Source of the DNA: JACQFK01 sp964619955
Lineage (GTDB): Bacteria > Planctomycetota > MHYJ01 > JACPRB01
Reading direction: 5' to 3'
DNA: 30,916 nt
Assembly: GCA_964619955.1 (NCBI GenBank)
Contig: CAZUJF010000056.1
Location: 1 to 30,916, forward strand
Part shown: piece by piece, positions 1 to 7,069 of the stretch
How the letters are laid out: every line of letters begins with the position of its first letter
Position numbering within the stretch: the stretch's first letter is position 1
Program-made: the position numbers and the translations under genes
The notes under the pieces: model-generated
Databases searched by the model: none
Seen by the model: only the letters and a program-made list of their open reading frames with translations
Told to the model about the DNA's origin: nothing

Positions 1-54
1 AAACCGATCGGATCCTTGGTTCGATATCGTGATTCCAATCTGCGGAAAGTGAGT

Positions 55-275
55 CCAGTAGCCGGGCCGCCGCGCCAAGTGGGCTACGGCGTACACGACG
101 ACCGCAGTCCCGGTGAAATCATAGGCGATGCCGTAAGGAAACCGGGGAAGGAGGAATCGTCGGACTCCTAGGGATTCAGGCAATCCCGGCCAAGCCCCTC
201 CTGCCGATCCTCGTACCAGAGGGCGGCCGACTCGGCTTCAGCGTCGGCCCCCGGGTGTGAACGGATGGGGGGCAC
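55..275 (-). pseudogene. Decayed ParE/RelE-type toxin
   Basis: Remnant of a ParE/RelE ribosome- or gyrase-directed toxin gene directly after the antitoxin. The GTG at 275-273 shares one base with the antitoxin stop (TAGTG). The first frame reads IRSHPGADAEAESAALWYED then QEGLGRD, typical of a ParE N-terminus, and stops at a TAG (170-168) after 35 residues. The typical C-terminus, GVRRFLLPRFPYGIAY followed by VVVYAVAHLARRPGYW, is open in a different frame from about position 198 down to 55 and onward to the window edge. The roughly 25 residues that normally join these halves are missing, so a deletion with a frameshift has broken the gene. An assembly error is the alternative, but it would have to remove several tens of bases. 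The two halves are clear; the exact lesion is inferred. Confidence 0.72.
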
Positions 276-517
276 TATTCCCCGGCCGAAAGCCGCTTGA
301 GGATGCGGGTCCGGGTGTCCTTCCAGTCGATCAGCGTGACGGATCCCTCTTTGACTCCCCGGACGCGGCGTTCAATTTCCCGCACCCACGCCTCCGCGGC
401 CCCTTCATCGGCCGGTCCGTCGAGCGTTGCAATGATGTCGTGGGCCAGCCTTGCCCGCTCATCGGGGGGCAAAGCCAATGCCTGATCATGTACTTCTTTG
501 TTGGTCACAAGACTCAT
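275..517 (-). CDS. Antitoxin of a putative addiction module (TIGR02574-like)
   Basis: Eighty-residue acidic protein. The segment VHDQALALPPDERARLAHDI followed by ATLDGPAD is typical of the short helical antitoxins paired with ParE/RelE toxins (putative addiction module component family). The ATG at 517 is chosen because the family motif begins about ten residues later; the longer open frame to 580 adds an atypical Trp-rich leader. The downstream gene overlaps its stop by one base, as in a toxin-antitoxin operon, but that toxin is broken. The antitoxin itself is full length, so it is now either an orphan or able to neutralise related toxins elsewhere. The family call is confident; present function is not known. 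Confidence 0.75.
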   Translation of the reverse strand: MSLVTNKEVHDQALALPPDERARLAHDIIATLDGPADEGAAEAWVREIERRVRGVKEGSVTLIDWKDTRTRILKRLSAGE

Positions 518-781
518 TGTAGGCCACCACCGGTTCACAATCAACAGACCCCGGGGACCTTCCGTTTCCAGTAGTACCAAGCCTCAAGACGCCGGCACTC
601 CTCATCAGAAAGATCGTGGGGGGCACGAGCCCGCTATGCGGGCCGGGTCGCATAACGCCCTCAAGTATTCCCAATTCAAAACTTTCCGGACGGGCCGACG
701 CATGGGGTGCCTCGCTACGCCTGGACGTGCGACGGACGCGTCGAAAGGAGCTGCCTATGGAGGCATCCGTACACCCAAAGC

Positions 782-1210
782 TCAGTCCGACTTCGATTCG
801 AATGTATGGAGCACTGACTCGGGGCAGTTCTCTTCTGTCAGATGGATGTCCTTCTGAAGGAGCTCCCCAATCGCTGCGATAAACTCGAAGACTCGATCCG
901 CATCCGCTTTCGTCGTAATCTCACGAGGATCAAGGTCCAGTTCAATTTCTTCGGACGTGAAGAAATGGCAACTCAAAAGGATTCCCTGCAAGTCCAGCGA
1001 CAGTAGCGGAGCGGCATGTTGTCGCTCCGAAAATATGACTGAGACGTCGGCCGGCGTCGCAACCTCCTTATCGTCCCAGCGAAAGGAAGCCTTCAGCCCG
1101 GACCGTCCCCGGAGGAAATCAAGAAAGCGTTGCCAATCAACAAGCGATGTATCATGGATGTAGATATCGCGTAGCGAGCCATCCTTGTGGAACACTTCCG
1201 ACCAATCCAT
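782..1210 (-). CDS. Hypothetical protein
   Basis: A 142-residue soluble protein without a signal peptide or membrane segment. It begins MDWSEVFHKDGSLRDIYIHD and contains a conserved-looking block, CHFFTSEEIELDLDPREI, near residues 80-98, then an acidic helical tail. Proteins of this size and composition are often cytoplasmic immunity-like or orphan proteins, but I cannot place it in a named family. It stands alone. The 264 bases between it and the antitoxin (518-781) hold no gene I can support. The long block with coherent residue composition makes it likely to be real. Confidence 0.6.
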   Translation of the reverse strand: MDWSEVFHKDGSLRDIYIHDTSLVDWQRFLDFLRGRSGLKASFRWDDKEVATPADVSVIFSERQHAAPLLSLDLQGILLSCHFFTSEEIELDLDPREITTKADADRVFEFIAAIGELLQKDIHLTEENCPESVLHTFESKSD

Positions 1211-1252
1211 CGGCTTCCTCAGGATCCCACGAGTTCGGATGTCTGGAAAGTT

Positions 1253-1379
1253 GCTCCCCGGCCAGGACTCCCGCCTTCGCGCGTCTTTGGGGCGGCGCTA
1301 CGGCGGGCAGGCTTCTCGTCCTGTGCCGGTGTCGCCCTACTCCGCCTTCGGCGGAGATATGGCTCCCCGGCCAGGACTC
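1253..1379 (-). repeat. 18-bp direct repeat of the tRNA-Asn 3' end
   Basis: The 18-mer gctccccggccaggactc occurs at 1253-1270 and again at 1362-1379, where it forms the 3' acceptor strand, discriminator and part of the T arm of tRNA-Asn. The two copies are 109 bp apart. The outer copy is not followed by the rest of a tRNA. Duplication of a tRNA 3' end is the pattern left by site-specific integration or by partial tRNA duplication; the interval between copies is far too short to hold an integrase. Confidence 0.6.
1340..1356 (-). terminator. Hairpin just 3' of tRNA-Asn
   Basis: Perfect 7-bp GC-rich stem (CTCCGCC/GGCGGAG) with a 3-base loop, starting four bases beyond the encoded CCA of tRNA-Asn. 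It has no T-run, so intrinsic termination is uncertain; it may protect or define the tRNA precursor 3' end. Confidence 0.4.
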
Positions 1380-1434
1380 GAACCTGGAACCTTGCGATTA
1401 ACAGTCGCTCGCTCTACCATTGAGCTACCGGGGA
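1360..1434 (-). tRNA. tRNA-Asn (GTT)
   Basis: The minus strand folds as a complete cloverleaf. The acceptor stem TCCCCGG pairs with CCGGGGA (1434-1428 with 1370-1364), the D arm is GCTC-AATGGTA-GAGC, the anticodon loop CTGTTAA gives anticodon GTT, and the T arm contains GGTTCGAGTCC. The discriminator base is G and the CCA is encoded (1362-1360). Its promoter lies immediately upstream. Confidence 0.95.
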
Positions 1435-1454
1435 ATGGAAACCGCAGAGCGACG

Positions 1455-1482
1455 ATTATAGGGGGGTCACTATCCCGGTCAA
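1455..1482 (-). promoter_or_regulatory. Sigma-70-type promoter of tRNA-Asn
   Basis: On the minus strand, TTGACC (1482-1477), a 16-bp spacer and a perfect TATAAT (1460-1455). Transcription would begin near 1448, about 14 bases before the mature tRNA 5' end. It sits in the short gap after the mutY stop. Confidence 0.75.
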
Positions 1483-1494
1483 GGCCTATCAGAT

Positions 1495-2499
1495 TCAGCG
1501 GCTGATGAGCGGAAGAGGCCGCCCCAGGCGGGCCAAGCCCTCCAGGATCACCAGGTTCGCCTTGGGCATCGCCAGCGCGGCGGCCTCGGCGGGCGTCACC
1601 CAGCGGCCCGACCCCTTCCCCTTCCGGTGGAAACAGTGGTAGACGTGCAGCTCCACGCTGAAATGCGTGTAGCGGTGCTTCACCTTCATCATGAACGGCC
1701 CGGTGTCGACGCTAAACCCCGTCTCCTCCTGGATCTCCCGGCGGAGACACTGCTCGAAGGTCTCCCCCTTCTCGCGCTTGCCCCCCGGGAACTCCCAGAG
1801 GCCGCCCAGCAGGCCCTTCTCCTCCCGGCGCTGCACGTAAAACCGGTCGCCGTCCCAGATCACCCCGACCGCGACCTCCCGGTGCGGCACCGCCTTGCGC
1901 TCCTTCTTCAGCGGCCATGACTCCGTCTCGCCCCGTTTGCGGGCGAGGCAATCGCTCTTTATCGGACATTGATCGCAGAGCGGCGCCCGCACCGTGCAGA
2001 GGCGCTGGCCGAGTTCCATGAGCGCCTGGTTGTAGTCGCCCGGCCTGCCCTTCGGACGCGGCGCTTCGCGGATGTCGGCCGCGGCGAGACGGGAGAGCAC
2101 GCGGCGGACGTTGCCGTCGAAGACCGCGACCCGCTCCCCGAAGGCGATGGAACTGATCGCAGCCGCCGTGTACGGACCCACGCCCGGGACGGAGCGCCAG
2201 CCCTCGGCGTCCGGGGGCAGTTCCGTCAGCGTCCGCGCCGCCTTGTGCAGGTTGCGCGCCCGGGCGTAATAGCCGAGGCCCTGCCAGACCTTGAGGACCT
2301 CGTCGAGTTCCGCCTTCGCCAGCGCCTCCCGCGTCGGGAAGCGCTGCATCCAGCGCTCGTAATAGGGGATCACCGTCGCGATCTGGGTCTGCTGGAGCAT
2401 GATCTCCGAGACCCAGACCGCGTACGGATCCTTCGTCCGGCGCCAGGGCAGATCCCGCGCGACCTTGCGGTACCACGCGAGCAGCTTTCGGGCATCCAC
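1495..2499 (-). CDS. mutY: A/G-specific adenine DNA glycosylase MutY
   Basis: Base-excision repair enzyme that removes adenine mispaired with 8-oxoguanine; cytoplasmic. At 334 residues it matches the usual length. The N-terminal half is a HhH-GPD glycosylase: catalytic Glu32 in SEIMLQQTQ, hairpin around VPGVGPYTAAAISS (104-117) and catalytic Asp128 in VFDGNVRR. The iron-sulfur cluster loop has Cys168, 175, 178 and 184 in the C-x6-C-x2-C-x5-C pattern. The C-terminal Nudix-like domain that reads 8-oxoG has a full Nudix box (about 240-262, GETFEQCLRREIQEETGF). It follows the thioredoxin-like gene by 16 bases and is probably co-transcribed with it. Confident. Confidence 0.96.
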   Translation of the reverse strand: MDARKLLAWYRKVARDLPWRRTKDPYAVWVSEIMLQQTQIATVIPYYERWMQRFPTREALAKAELDEVLKVWQGLGYYARARNLHKAARTLTELPPDAEGWRSVPGVGPYTAAAISSIAFGERVAVFDGNVRRVLSRLAAADIREAPRPKGRPGDYNQALMELGQRLCTVRAPLCDQCPIKSDCLARKRGETESWPLKKERKAVPHREVAVGVIWDGDRFYVQRREEKGLLGGLWEFPGGKREKGETFEQCLRREIQEETGFSVDTGPFMMKVKHRYTHFSVELHVYHCFHRKGKGSGRWVTPAEAAALAMPKANLVILEGLARLGRPLPLISR

Positions 2500-2515
2500 G
2501 AGGCGCCGCTCCCGG

Positions 2516-2854
2516 CTATTCCTTGGAGGACTTGCCCGCCATCAGCGCCGTGAGCCGGTCGTTCATCGCCTCGCGGCTGTACGGCCCCTCGTAGCGGGCG
2601 ATCTCGTCGCCGTCCCGGAACACCAGCAGCGTCGGCACCGCCTGGACCCCGAGCGTGTCGGTGATCGTCGGGTTCTCGGTGACGTCGATGCGGAAGAACT
2701 CGATCTTCCCCTCGAGCGTGTCCGACACGGCCTGGAGTTCAGGCCGGAAGTGATCGCAGGGAATCGAGCAGAAGTCCAGGAAGGCCACCGCCACCAGCCC
2801 CTGGGACTCGAGGACCCGATCCTCGAGCATGGAATCGTTGATGTCCCTAACCAT
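2516..2854 (-). CDS. Thioredoxin-fold protein with CSIPC active site
   Basis: A 112-residue single-domain thioredoxin-fold protein with no signal peptide. Aligning the invariant Pro-Cys and the downstream Pro (PCDHFRP) to standard thioredoxin puts Ser30 where the attacking Cys of CGPC should be and Cys29 where the Trp should be, so the site reads C29-S-I-P-C33. The cis-proline loop is present (AVPTLLVF, Pro74). The ATG at 2854 is chosen because it has a GGGGTGA ribosome site five bases upstream and gives the usual thioredoxin start. It precedes mutY in the same transcript. It could use a shifted CxxxC disulfide, act as a one-Cys glutaredoxin-like protein, or serve as a holdase or binding partner. 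The family is certain; the chemistry is not. Confidence 0.85.
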   Translation of the reverse strand: MVRDINDSMLEDRVLESQGLVAVAFLDFCSIPCDHFRPELQAVSDTLEGKIEFFRIDVTENPTITDTLGVQAVPTLLVFRDGDEIARYEGPYSREAMNDRLTALMAGKSSKE

Positions 2855-2954
2855 ACCGTCACCCCTTATCGCTCCCCCTTGGAGCAACATCTATATCGGC
2901 TCGAGCGGGGCCGACTTGAGAGTGAATCGGTGAGGAAAAGAAAATGCAGGCGTG

Positions 2955-3003
2955 AGGCGATAGGCGCAAGGCGAGGACGTCCCACGCCTCGCGCCTTTCG
3001 CCT
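2955..3003 (-). repeat. AGGCG-iterated imperfect hairpin
   Basis: AGGCGATAGGCGC (2955-2967) pairs with GCGCCTTTCGCCT (2991-3003), extended inward by GAGG/CCTC. The left side iterates AGGCG every seven bases. It lies 12 bases beyond the DUF885 gene stop and could end that transcript. The seven-base periodicity resembles a dispersed intergenic repeat. Confidence 0.5.
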
Positions 3004-3014
3004 GCCGCCTTGCC

Positions 3015-4610
3015 TTAGCGGTCCCAGTGCTCCTCGATCAGGGCCGGCGGCACGTTCCCGAAGGCCAGAAAGCGCTCATGGAAGGAACGCAGCGTGAAGC
3101 GCGGGCCCAGCCGCCCGCGCTGCGCCTCCCGGATGCGGACGATCTCCAGCATGCCCAGCAGGTAGCTCGGGAAATAGGTCGGCGACTGAGTGTACGCGTT
3201 CACGCTGGATTCCGCGTGCGGGCGGTTCAGGCGGACCTTGTCCACCAGGAAGTCCACCGCCTGCGCGTGCGTGATCCGCCCCGTATGCAGACGCACGTCG
3301 AGCAGGATGCGCGCCGCCCGCTGCAGGCGCCAGTTCAGCTGCATGAGCCGCTCGCGTTTGTCCGTGTAGTAGCCCGTCTCGAACGCCAGTTCCTCGCAAT
3401 ACAGCCCCCAGCCCTCCGAGAGCAACGGCGAGTCGTTCAGCTTCCGGATCTTCGAACGCAGATCCTTCGCATAGACGAACTGCAGGTGATGCCCCGGATA
3501 CGCCTCGTGCCAGACCGTGCCGGGGATGTCGTAGAGGTTGTGCGCGGCCAGCTGGCGCTCGGCCTCCTCGGCCGTCGCGCCCTTGGAGACCGGCGTCACG
3601 TAGAAATGCCCCACCTTGGCGGCGTCCAGCGGACCCGGACGCGAATACGCCGCATAGGGCATCGTGCTCTGCAGGAACGCGGGGGTCTCGACGACTTCCA
3701 GACGCTCCCAGGCCGGGATGCCGACCAGATCCTTGTCGACCATGTACTGGCGGGCCTTGGCGACCTCCTGCCGGTAGCGTTCCAGGAGCGCCTCCGCGGC
3801 CGGATGATCCTTCTTCATCGACTCGAGCTGCGCCGCCCAGTCGGATGCCAGCGCCTCGAGCAGCTTGAGACTGCGCTCGAATTCCCGGACCCCCACGGCC
3901 TCGAGCCCGTCCGCCGAAAAAGTCAGGAAGTGGTCGTTCCGGAGGTGGAATTCGTAGGCCTCGCGGCCCAAAACGAACGACCCGTCCGAGCGGGGCAGCA
4001 GGTCCATTTCCAGCCAGGCGAGGTAGCCTTCATAGGCGGCCTTGGCGGCGGCCACAAGAGCGGCATCGGCCTCCTTGAGTTCATCCAGAAACGCGACCGC
4101 CCCCTGCCCGTCGTCGATCGCCATCTTCGTCCAGACCTGGGGGGGACGGCCGAGCTTCGCCCGCAACTCCTCCACCATCGCGGGAATCAACTTCAGCCGA
4201 CGGTTGATGTTCGCGAGCCGCTCCGCTTTCGGGGCGTAGTCCTTCACGAGCATGTCGTGCAGGACCGAGACGGCACCGAAGGGCAGCCCGGGGAAGAGCG
4301 TCCGCGCATCGCGCCGGCGATACTCGTATTGCTGCGAGAGCAGATCGCTCCGCCAGAGCCGGGCATCGAGGGAATCCCCGGGAATGCGGGGAATCCAGCG
4401 GTCCACCAGGTCGCGACGCGCCTGATGCGACGCGTCGTCATAGCGCGTCAGCGTGCCGTCGTGCGCATGCAGGCCCACGCCGCTCGCCCAGTCGGGGTCC
4501 AGCGCCGCCCGCTCGGCCAGGTACTGGTCGTAGAGCCCCTCGAGTTCCGGCGAGACGTCGGCTGGCATCACGCACCCCGCGAGCAGAAGGAGAAAGGCGC
4601 CCCGGTTCAT
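3015..4610 (-). CDS. DUF885 family lipoprotein, putative metallopeptidase
   Basis: A 531-residue exported lipoprotein. The start at 4610 gives a compact signal peptide with lipobox LLAGC (Cys13); the longer open frame to 4700 would bury it. The DUF885 hallmarks are WHEAYPGHHLQ, a His-Glu/Gly-His zinc-site-like motif, followed by LLSEGWGLYCEELAFETGYY. The family is annotated as putative zinc-dependent hydrolases, probably peptidases, but few members are studied. Full length for the family. It is divergent from the small gene at 4693, with 82 bases between the starts. Membrane-anchored periplasmic action is inferred from the signal. Confidence 0.88.
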   Translation of the reverse strand: MNRGAFLLLLAGCVMPADVSPELEGLYDQYLAERAALDPDWASGVGLHAHDGTLTRYDDASHQARRDLVDRWIPRIPGDSLDARLWRSDLLSQQYEYRRRDARTLFPGLPFGAVSVLHDMLVKDYAPKAERLANINRRLKLIPAMVEELRAKLGRPPQVWTKMAIDDGQGAVAFLDELKEADAALVAAAKAAYEGYLAWLEMDLLPRSDGSFVLGREAYEFHLRNDHFLTFSADGLEAVGVREFERSLKLLEALASDWAAQLESMKKDHPAAEALLERYRQEVAKARQYMVDKDLVGIPAWERLEVVETPAFLQSTMPYAAYSRPGPLDAAKVGHFYVTPVSKGATAEEAERQLAAHNLYDIPGTVWHEAYPGHHLQFVYAKDLRSKIRKLNDSPLLSEGWGLYCEELAFETGYYTDKRERLMQLNWRLQRAARILLDVRLHTGRITHAQAVDFLVDKVRLNRPHAESSVNAYTQSPTYFPSYLLGMLEIVRIREAQRGRLGPRFTLRSFHERFLAFGNVPPALIEEHWDR

Positions 4611-4638
4611 GCGCCCATCCAAGCAGCTCCGGACGCGC

Positions 4639-4667
4639 TTGTCAAAGACGGTCCCCCGGGATACATT
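4639..4667 (+). promoter_or_regulatory. Sigma-70-type promoter candidate
   Basis: TTGTCA (4639-4644), a 17-bp spacer and TACATT (4662-4667). Transcription would start near 4674, just ahead of the AAGGAG ribosome site of the gene at 4693. Confidence 0.5.
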
Positions 4668-4692
4668 CCTCATGCAGGCAAAGGAGACTTCG

Positions 4693-5019
4693 ATGGGCAA
4701 AGCGGTCGAGATTCCCTACGGCTACGGCGACGTCATCGCCATCACGGGCACCGGAACCAAGGTCGTCGTCTGGCTCAAGGACTCCAACAGCATGGTCCGG
4801 GGCCTGCTCCTCGACATCACCGATCCCGGGGCGCCCGTCCTCGGCAAGGACGAGGTGGTCCTGCGACGGAAGACGGAAGGCCAGGTGCGGCGCAAGAAAC
4901 TCCCCCCCGTAGGCTCCTTCGTCGAGATGGAGGCGCCTCCTGCGCCCAAGACGCCGGCCCTTCGCCCCCTAAACCTGCCCCCAGGCGCCCCGAAACCCGC
5001 CCCGCGCCCGCCTATTTGA
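4693..5019 (+). CDS. Small hypothetical protein with Pro-rich tail
   Basis: A 108-residue protein starting MGKAVEIPYGYGDVIAITG. The start at 4693 is chosen because AAGGAG lies eight bases upstream; two earlier in-frame ATGs lack one. The first ~75 residues alternate hydrophobic and charged residues like a small beta domain (TKVVVWLKDSNSMVRGLLLD), followed by a basic patch (RRKTEGQVRRKK) and a Pro/Ala-rich tail. No signal peptide and no family recognised. Its stop overlaps the end of the convergent FG-GAP gene by eight bases, so the two transcripts run into each other. Confidence 0.65.
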   Translation: MGKAVEIPYGYGDVIAITGTGTKVVVWLKDSNSMVRGLLLDITDPGAPVLGKDEVVLRRKTEGQVRRKKLPPVGSFVEMEAPPAPKTPALRPLNLPPGAPKPAPRPPI

Positions 5020-7069
5020 CGTCCTTCCAGCGCGGCAGGGAGACCTGGGCCCGGTAGTTCGATTCGTTATAGGTAGGCGTCCGCTCGGGATTGTAGATCC
5101 GGCTCCCGTCGAAGGGCTTGTCCTGCGTGTAGATCCAGACGCGGTTCATGTCCCAGAGCAGGATCTCGTCGCGCGCGTCGCCCGTCACGTCCATCACCGC
5201 CGCCGCCAGCGTCGGATGCCCGTCCTCCGGGAACATCACCGCGCGCCGAAGCTGTCCGTCGAGCATGCCGCCCTGCTTCGGATCCCCGGAGAGCAGCAGG
5301 AACTCCTGCCCGTCGCCCCGCCAGTTCACCGGCAGGATGAGGCTGCCGAGGTGATGCGGCTCCGCCTGCTGCAGCAGATTGCCGTCCGCGTCGAAGAGCG
5401 TGAGGATCCCAGGGCTCTTCCAGAAATTGATCGTCGCGATCTGCAGCCCCTTCGCCTCGGGCCGCAGCTTCGCCACCGTCATGTTCTGCGTGTGGCCGAC
5501 CCGCTGGTGCTTGAGCAGCTTCCCGTCCATGTCGAAGACGACGAGCCCCTCGTCGCTGCCCACCGAATACATCCGGACCGCCCCCTGCGGATCGCCGCTG
5601 AAGTTGCCCACCGCGGCGCCGTCCGAATGGTCGTTCAGTTTCGTGTCGTGCGTCCAGAGCTGCCTGCCGTCCGGCGTCCAGCGCGCGTAGCCGATGAAGA
5701 GCTCCTCGCGCTTGTCCTTGTCCGTGTCGGCGAAATACGGGAAGTGTCCCAGACGGCCCGACCCGCTCCAGAGCGGCTTGAAGTCCGCATCGTAAACCCA
5801 GAAGAACCGGTAGCGGTCCTTGAGCACGAATTCCGAACGCCGCCCCTTCCCCGAAAGGTCGCCGAACGCGATCGAATCCCCCGCGTTGAGCTCGTGCGGC
5901 CGCTCCTTGAGCTCGAACTTCCCCTCCCGGTATTCCGCGGGGACCTCGGGCATGGGCATCGTCCGCTTCAGCTTCCCGGTCTTGCCCTCCAGGATCTGCA
6001 GCTGGAAATCCTTCACCAGCCAGACCTCGTTGCGCCCGTCGCCGTCGCCGTCGTGGATCTGGAACGGCGTGTCGCTCGTCAGCAGGCCGTGCCGGGGATC
6101 CGGACGTCCCACCTGCCAGAGCACCTTCCCCTCCAGCGTCACCGCCGTGAGGCAGCTGCATTCCACGAAGTTGCCGGTGTCCACCTTGGCGACCACCTGC
6201 GCGAAGAGCATTTCCGGGACGCCGTCGCCGTCGAGGTCGCCGAAGCGCACGTTGCGCCCCGCGCCGTACTTCGGCGTCTCGAACTTCTTCCAGAGCAGCG
6301 GCTTCGGATTCTTCTGGCGGAGCTCGCGCTCTTCGTCCTCCCGCGCCAGGATCGCTCTGGAGAACTCCGGACGGGCGGTCGTCGAGACGACGAAGTCCGC
6401 GAAGCGCGCAGGAGATCCCGCGATCAAGCCGGCCTTGCCGGAGGGGATCTGGTTGTCCCGCACCTCGATCACGAGCTTCCCGTCGATGAAGCAGCGGATC
6501 TCCTCCCCGCGGTTCTCCACCCGGAGGCGCTGCCAGGTGAGCGTGTCGTGGACGTAGTCCGTCTCGCCGAGCAGCTTCCACTCGGTGCGGCAGTAGGACT
6601 TCTCGATCACCTGCCGGACGGCCAGCCGCGCCTTCGTCCCCTTCTCGAGCGTGAAGGCGTAGTGATGCCGGTTGGTGCGGTAGCGGAAGACGAGCCCCGC
6701 GCGGTCGTCGAAGGAGAGCGGCTTGACCCAGGCTTCGACCGTCAGATCCTTCCACTCGACGTCGCCCGTCACGAACGTCGGCGTGAAAAGCTCGGGTTCC
6801 ATGCGCCGGTTGCCGGCGCCGAGGTGCATCTCCAGATACGGACGCTCCGTCTCCTGGCCCGCCGCCCAGGCGTCGAGATAGATGATCGCGTTCTCCCAGG
6901 GGTCCAGAACGGGCCCCCGATGCGCCAGGAAGTGGTATTCCTGCACCGCGGGGTTGAGCTGGCCCAGCGGCTCGGACAGCATCCCGATCGGGAGCTTCGA
7001 GAAGTCGTCCCGAAACAACTCGGACGCGGCGCCTTGCTGCAGCAGTGCCAGGAGCAGGGTCAGCATCAT
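5012..7069 (-). CDS. Secreted LamG/DUF1080-like and FG-GAP repeat protein
   Basis: A 685-residue secreted protein, last gene of the sigma-factor operon. A short signal peptide (MMLTLLLALLQQGAAS) is followed by a concanavalin-like, glycan-binding-type domain (about 20-250, with WKDLTVEAWVKPLSFDDRAG) and then a beta-propeller with FG-GAP/VCBS calcium-loop motifs (FGDLDGDGVPEM, HDGDGDGRNEV, FADTDKDKREEL, VMDVTGDARDEI). The C-terminal YNESNYRAQVSLPRW resembles tails of propeller proteins near polysaccharide lyases. No catalytic residues are obvious, so binding or scaffold use is as likely as lyase activity. The start ATG overlaps the upstream stop as ATGA, with GGAG nine bases ahead, so translation is coupled. 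Confidence 0.85.
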   Translation of the reverse strand: MMLTLLLALLQQGAASELFRDDFSKLPIGMLSEPLGQLNPAVQEYHFLAHRGPVLDPWENAIIYLDAWAAGQETERPYLEMHLGAGNRRMEPELFTPTFVTGDVEWKDLTVEAWVKPLSFDDRAGLVFRYRTNRHHYAFTLEKGTKARLAVRQVIEKSYCRTEWKLLGETDYVHDTLTWQRLRVENRGEEIRCFIDGKLVIEVRDNQIPSGKAGLIAGSPARFADFVVSTTARPEFSRAILAREDEERELRQKNPKPLLWKKFETPKYGAGRNVRFGDLDGDGVPEMLFAQVVAKVDTGNFVECSCLTAVTLEGKVLWQVGRPDPRHGLLTSDTPFQIHDGDGDGRNEVWLVKDFQLQILEGKTGKLKRTMPMPEVPAEYREGKFELKERPHELNAGDSIAFGDLSGKGRRSEFVLKDRYRFFWVYDADFKPLWSGSGRLGHFPYFADTDKDKREELFIGYARWTPDGRQLWTHDTKLNDHSDGAAVGNFSGDPQGAVRMYSVGSDEGLVVFDMDGKLLKHQRVGHTQNMTVAKLRPEAKGLQIATINFWKSPGILTLFDADGNLLQQAEPHHLGSLILPVNWRGDGQEFLLLSGDPKQGGMLDGQLRRAVMFPEDGHPTLAAAVMDVTGDARDEILLWDMNRVWIYTQDKPFDGSRIYNPERTPTYNESNYRAQVSLPRWKDVK

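Noticed and set aside
3027..5057. A 676-codon plus-strand frame opposite the DUF885 gene
   Set aside because: Arg/Gln/Val-rich shadow of a gene with intact family motifs on the other strand.
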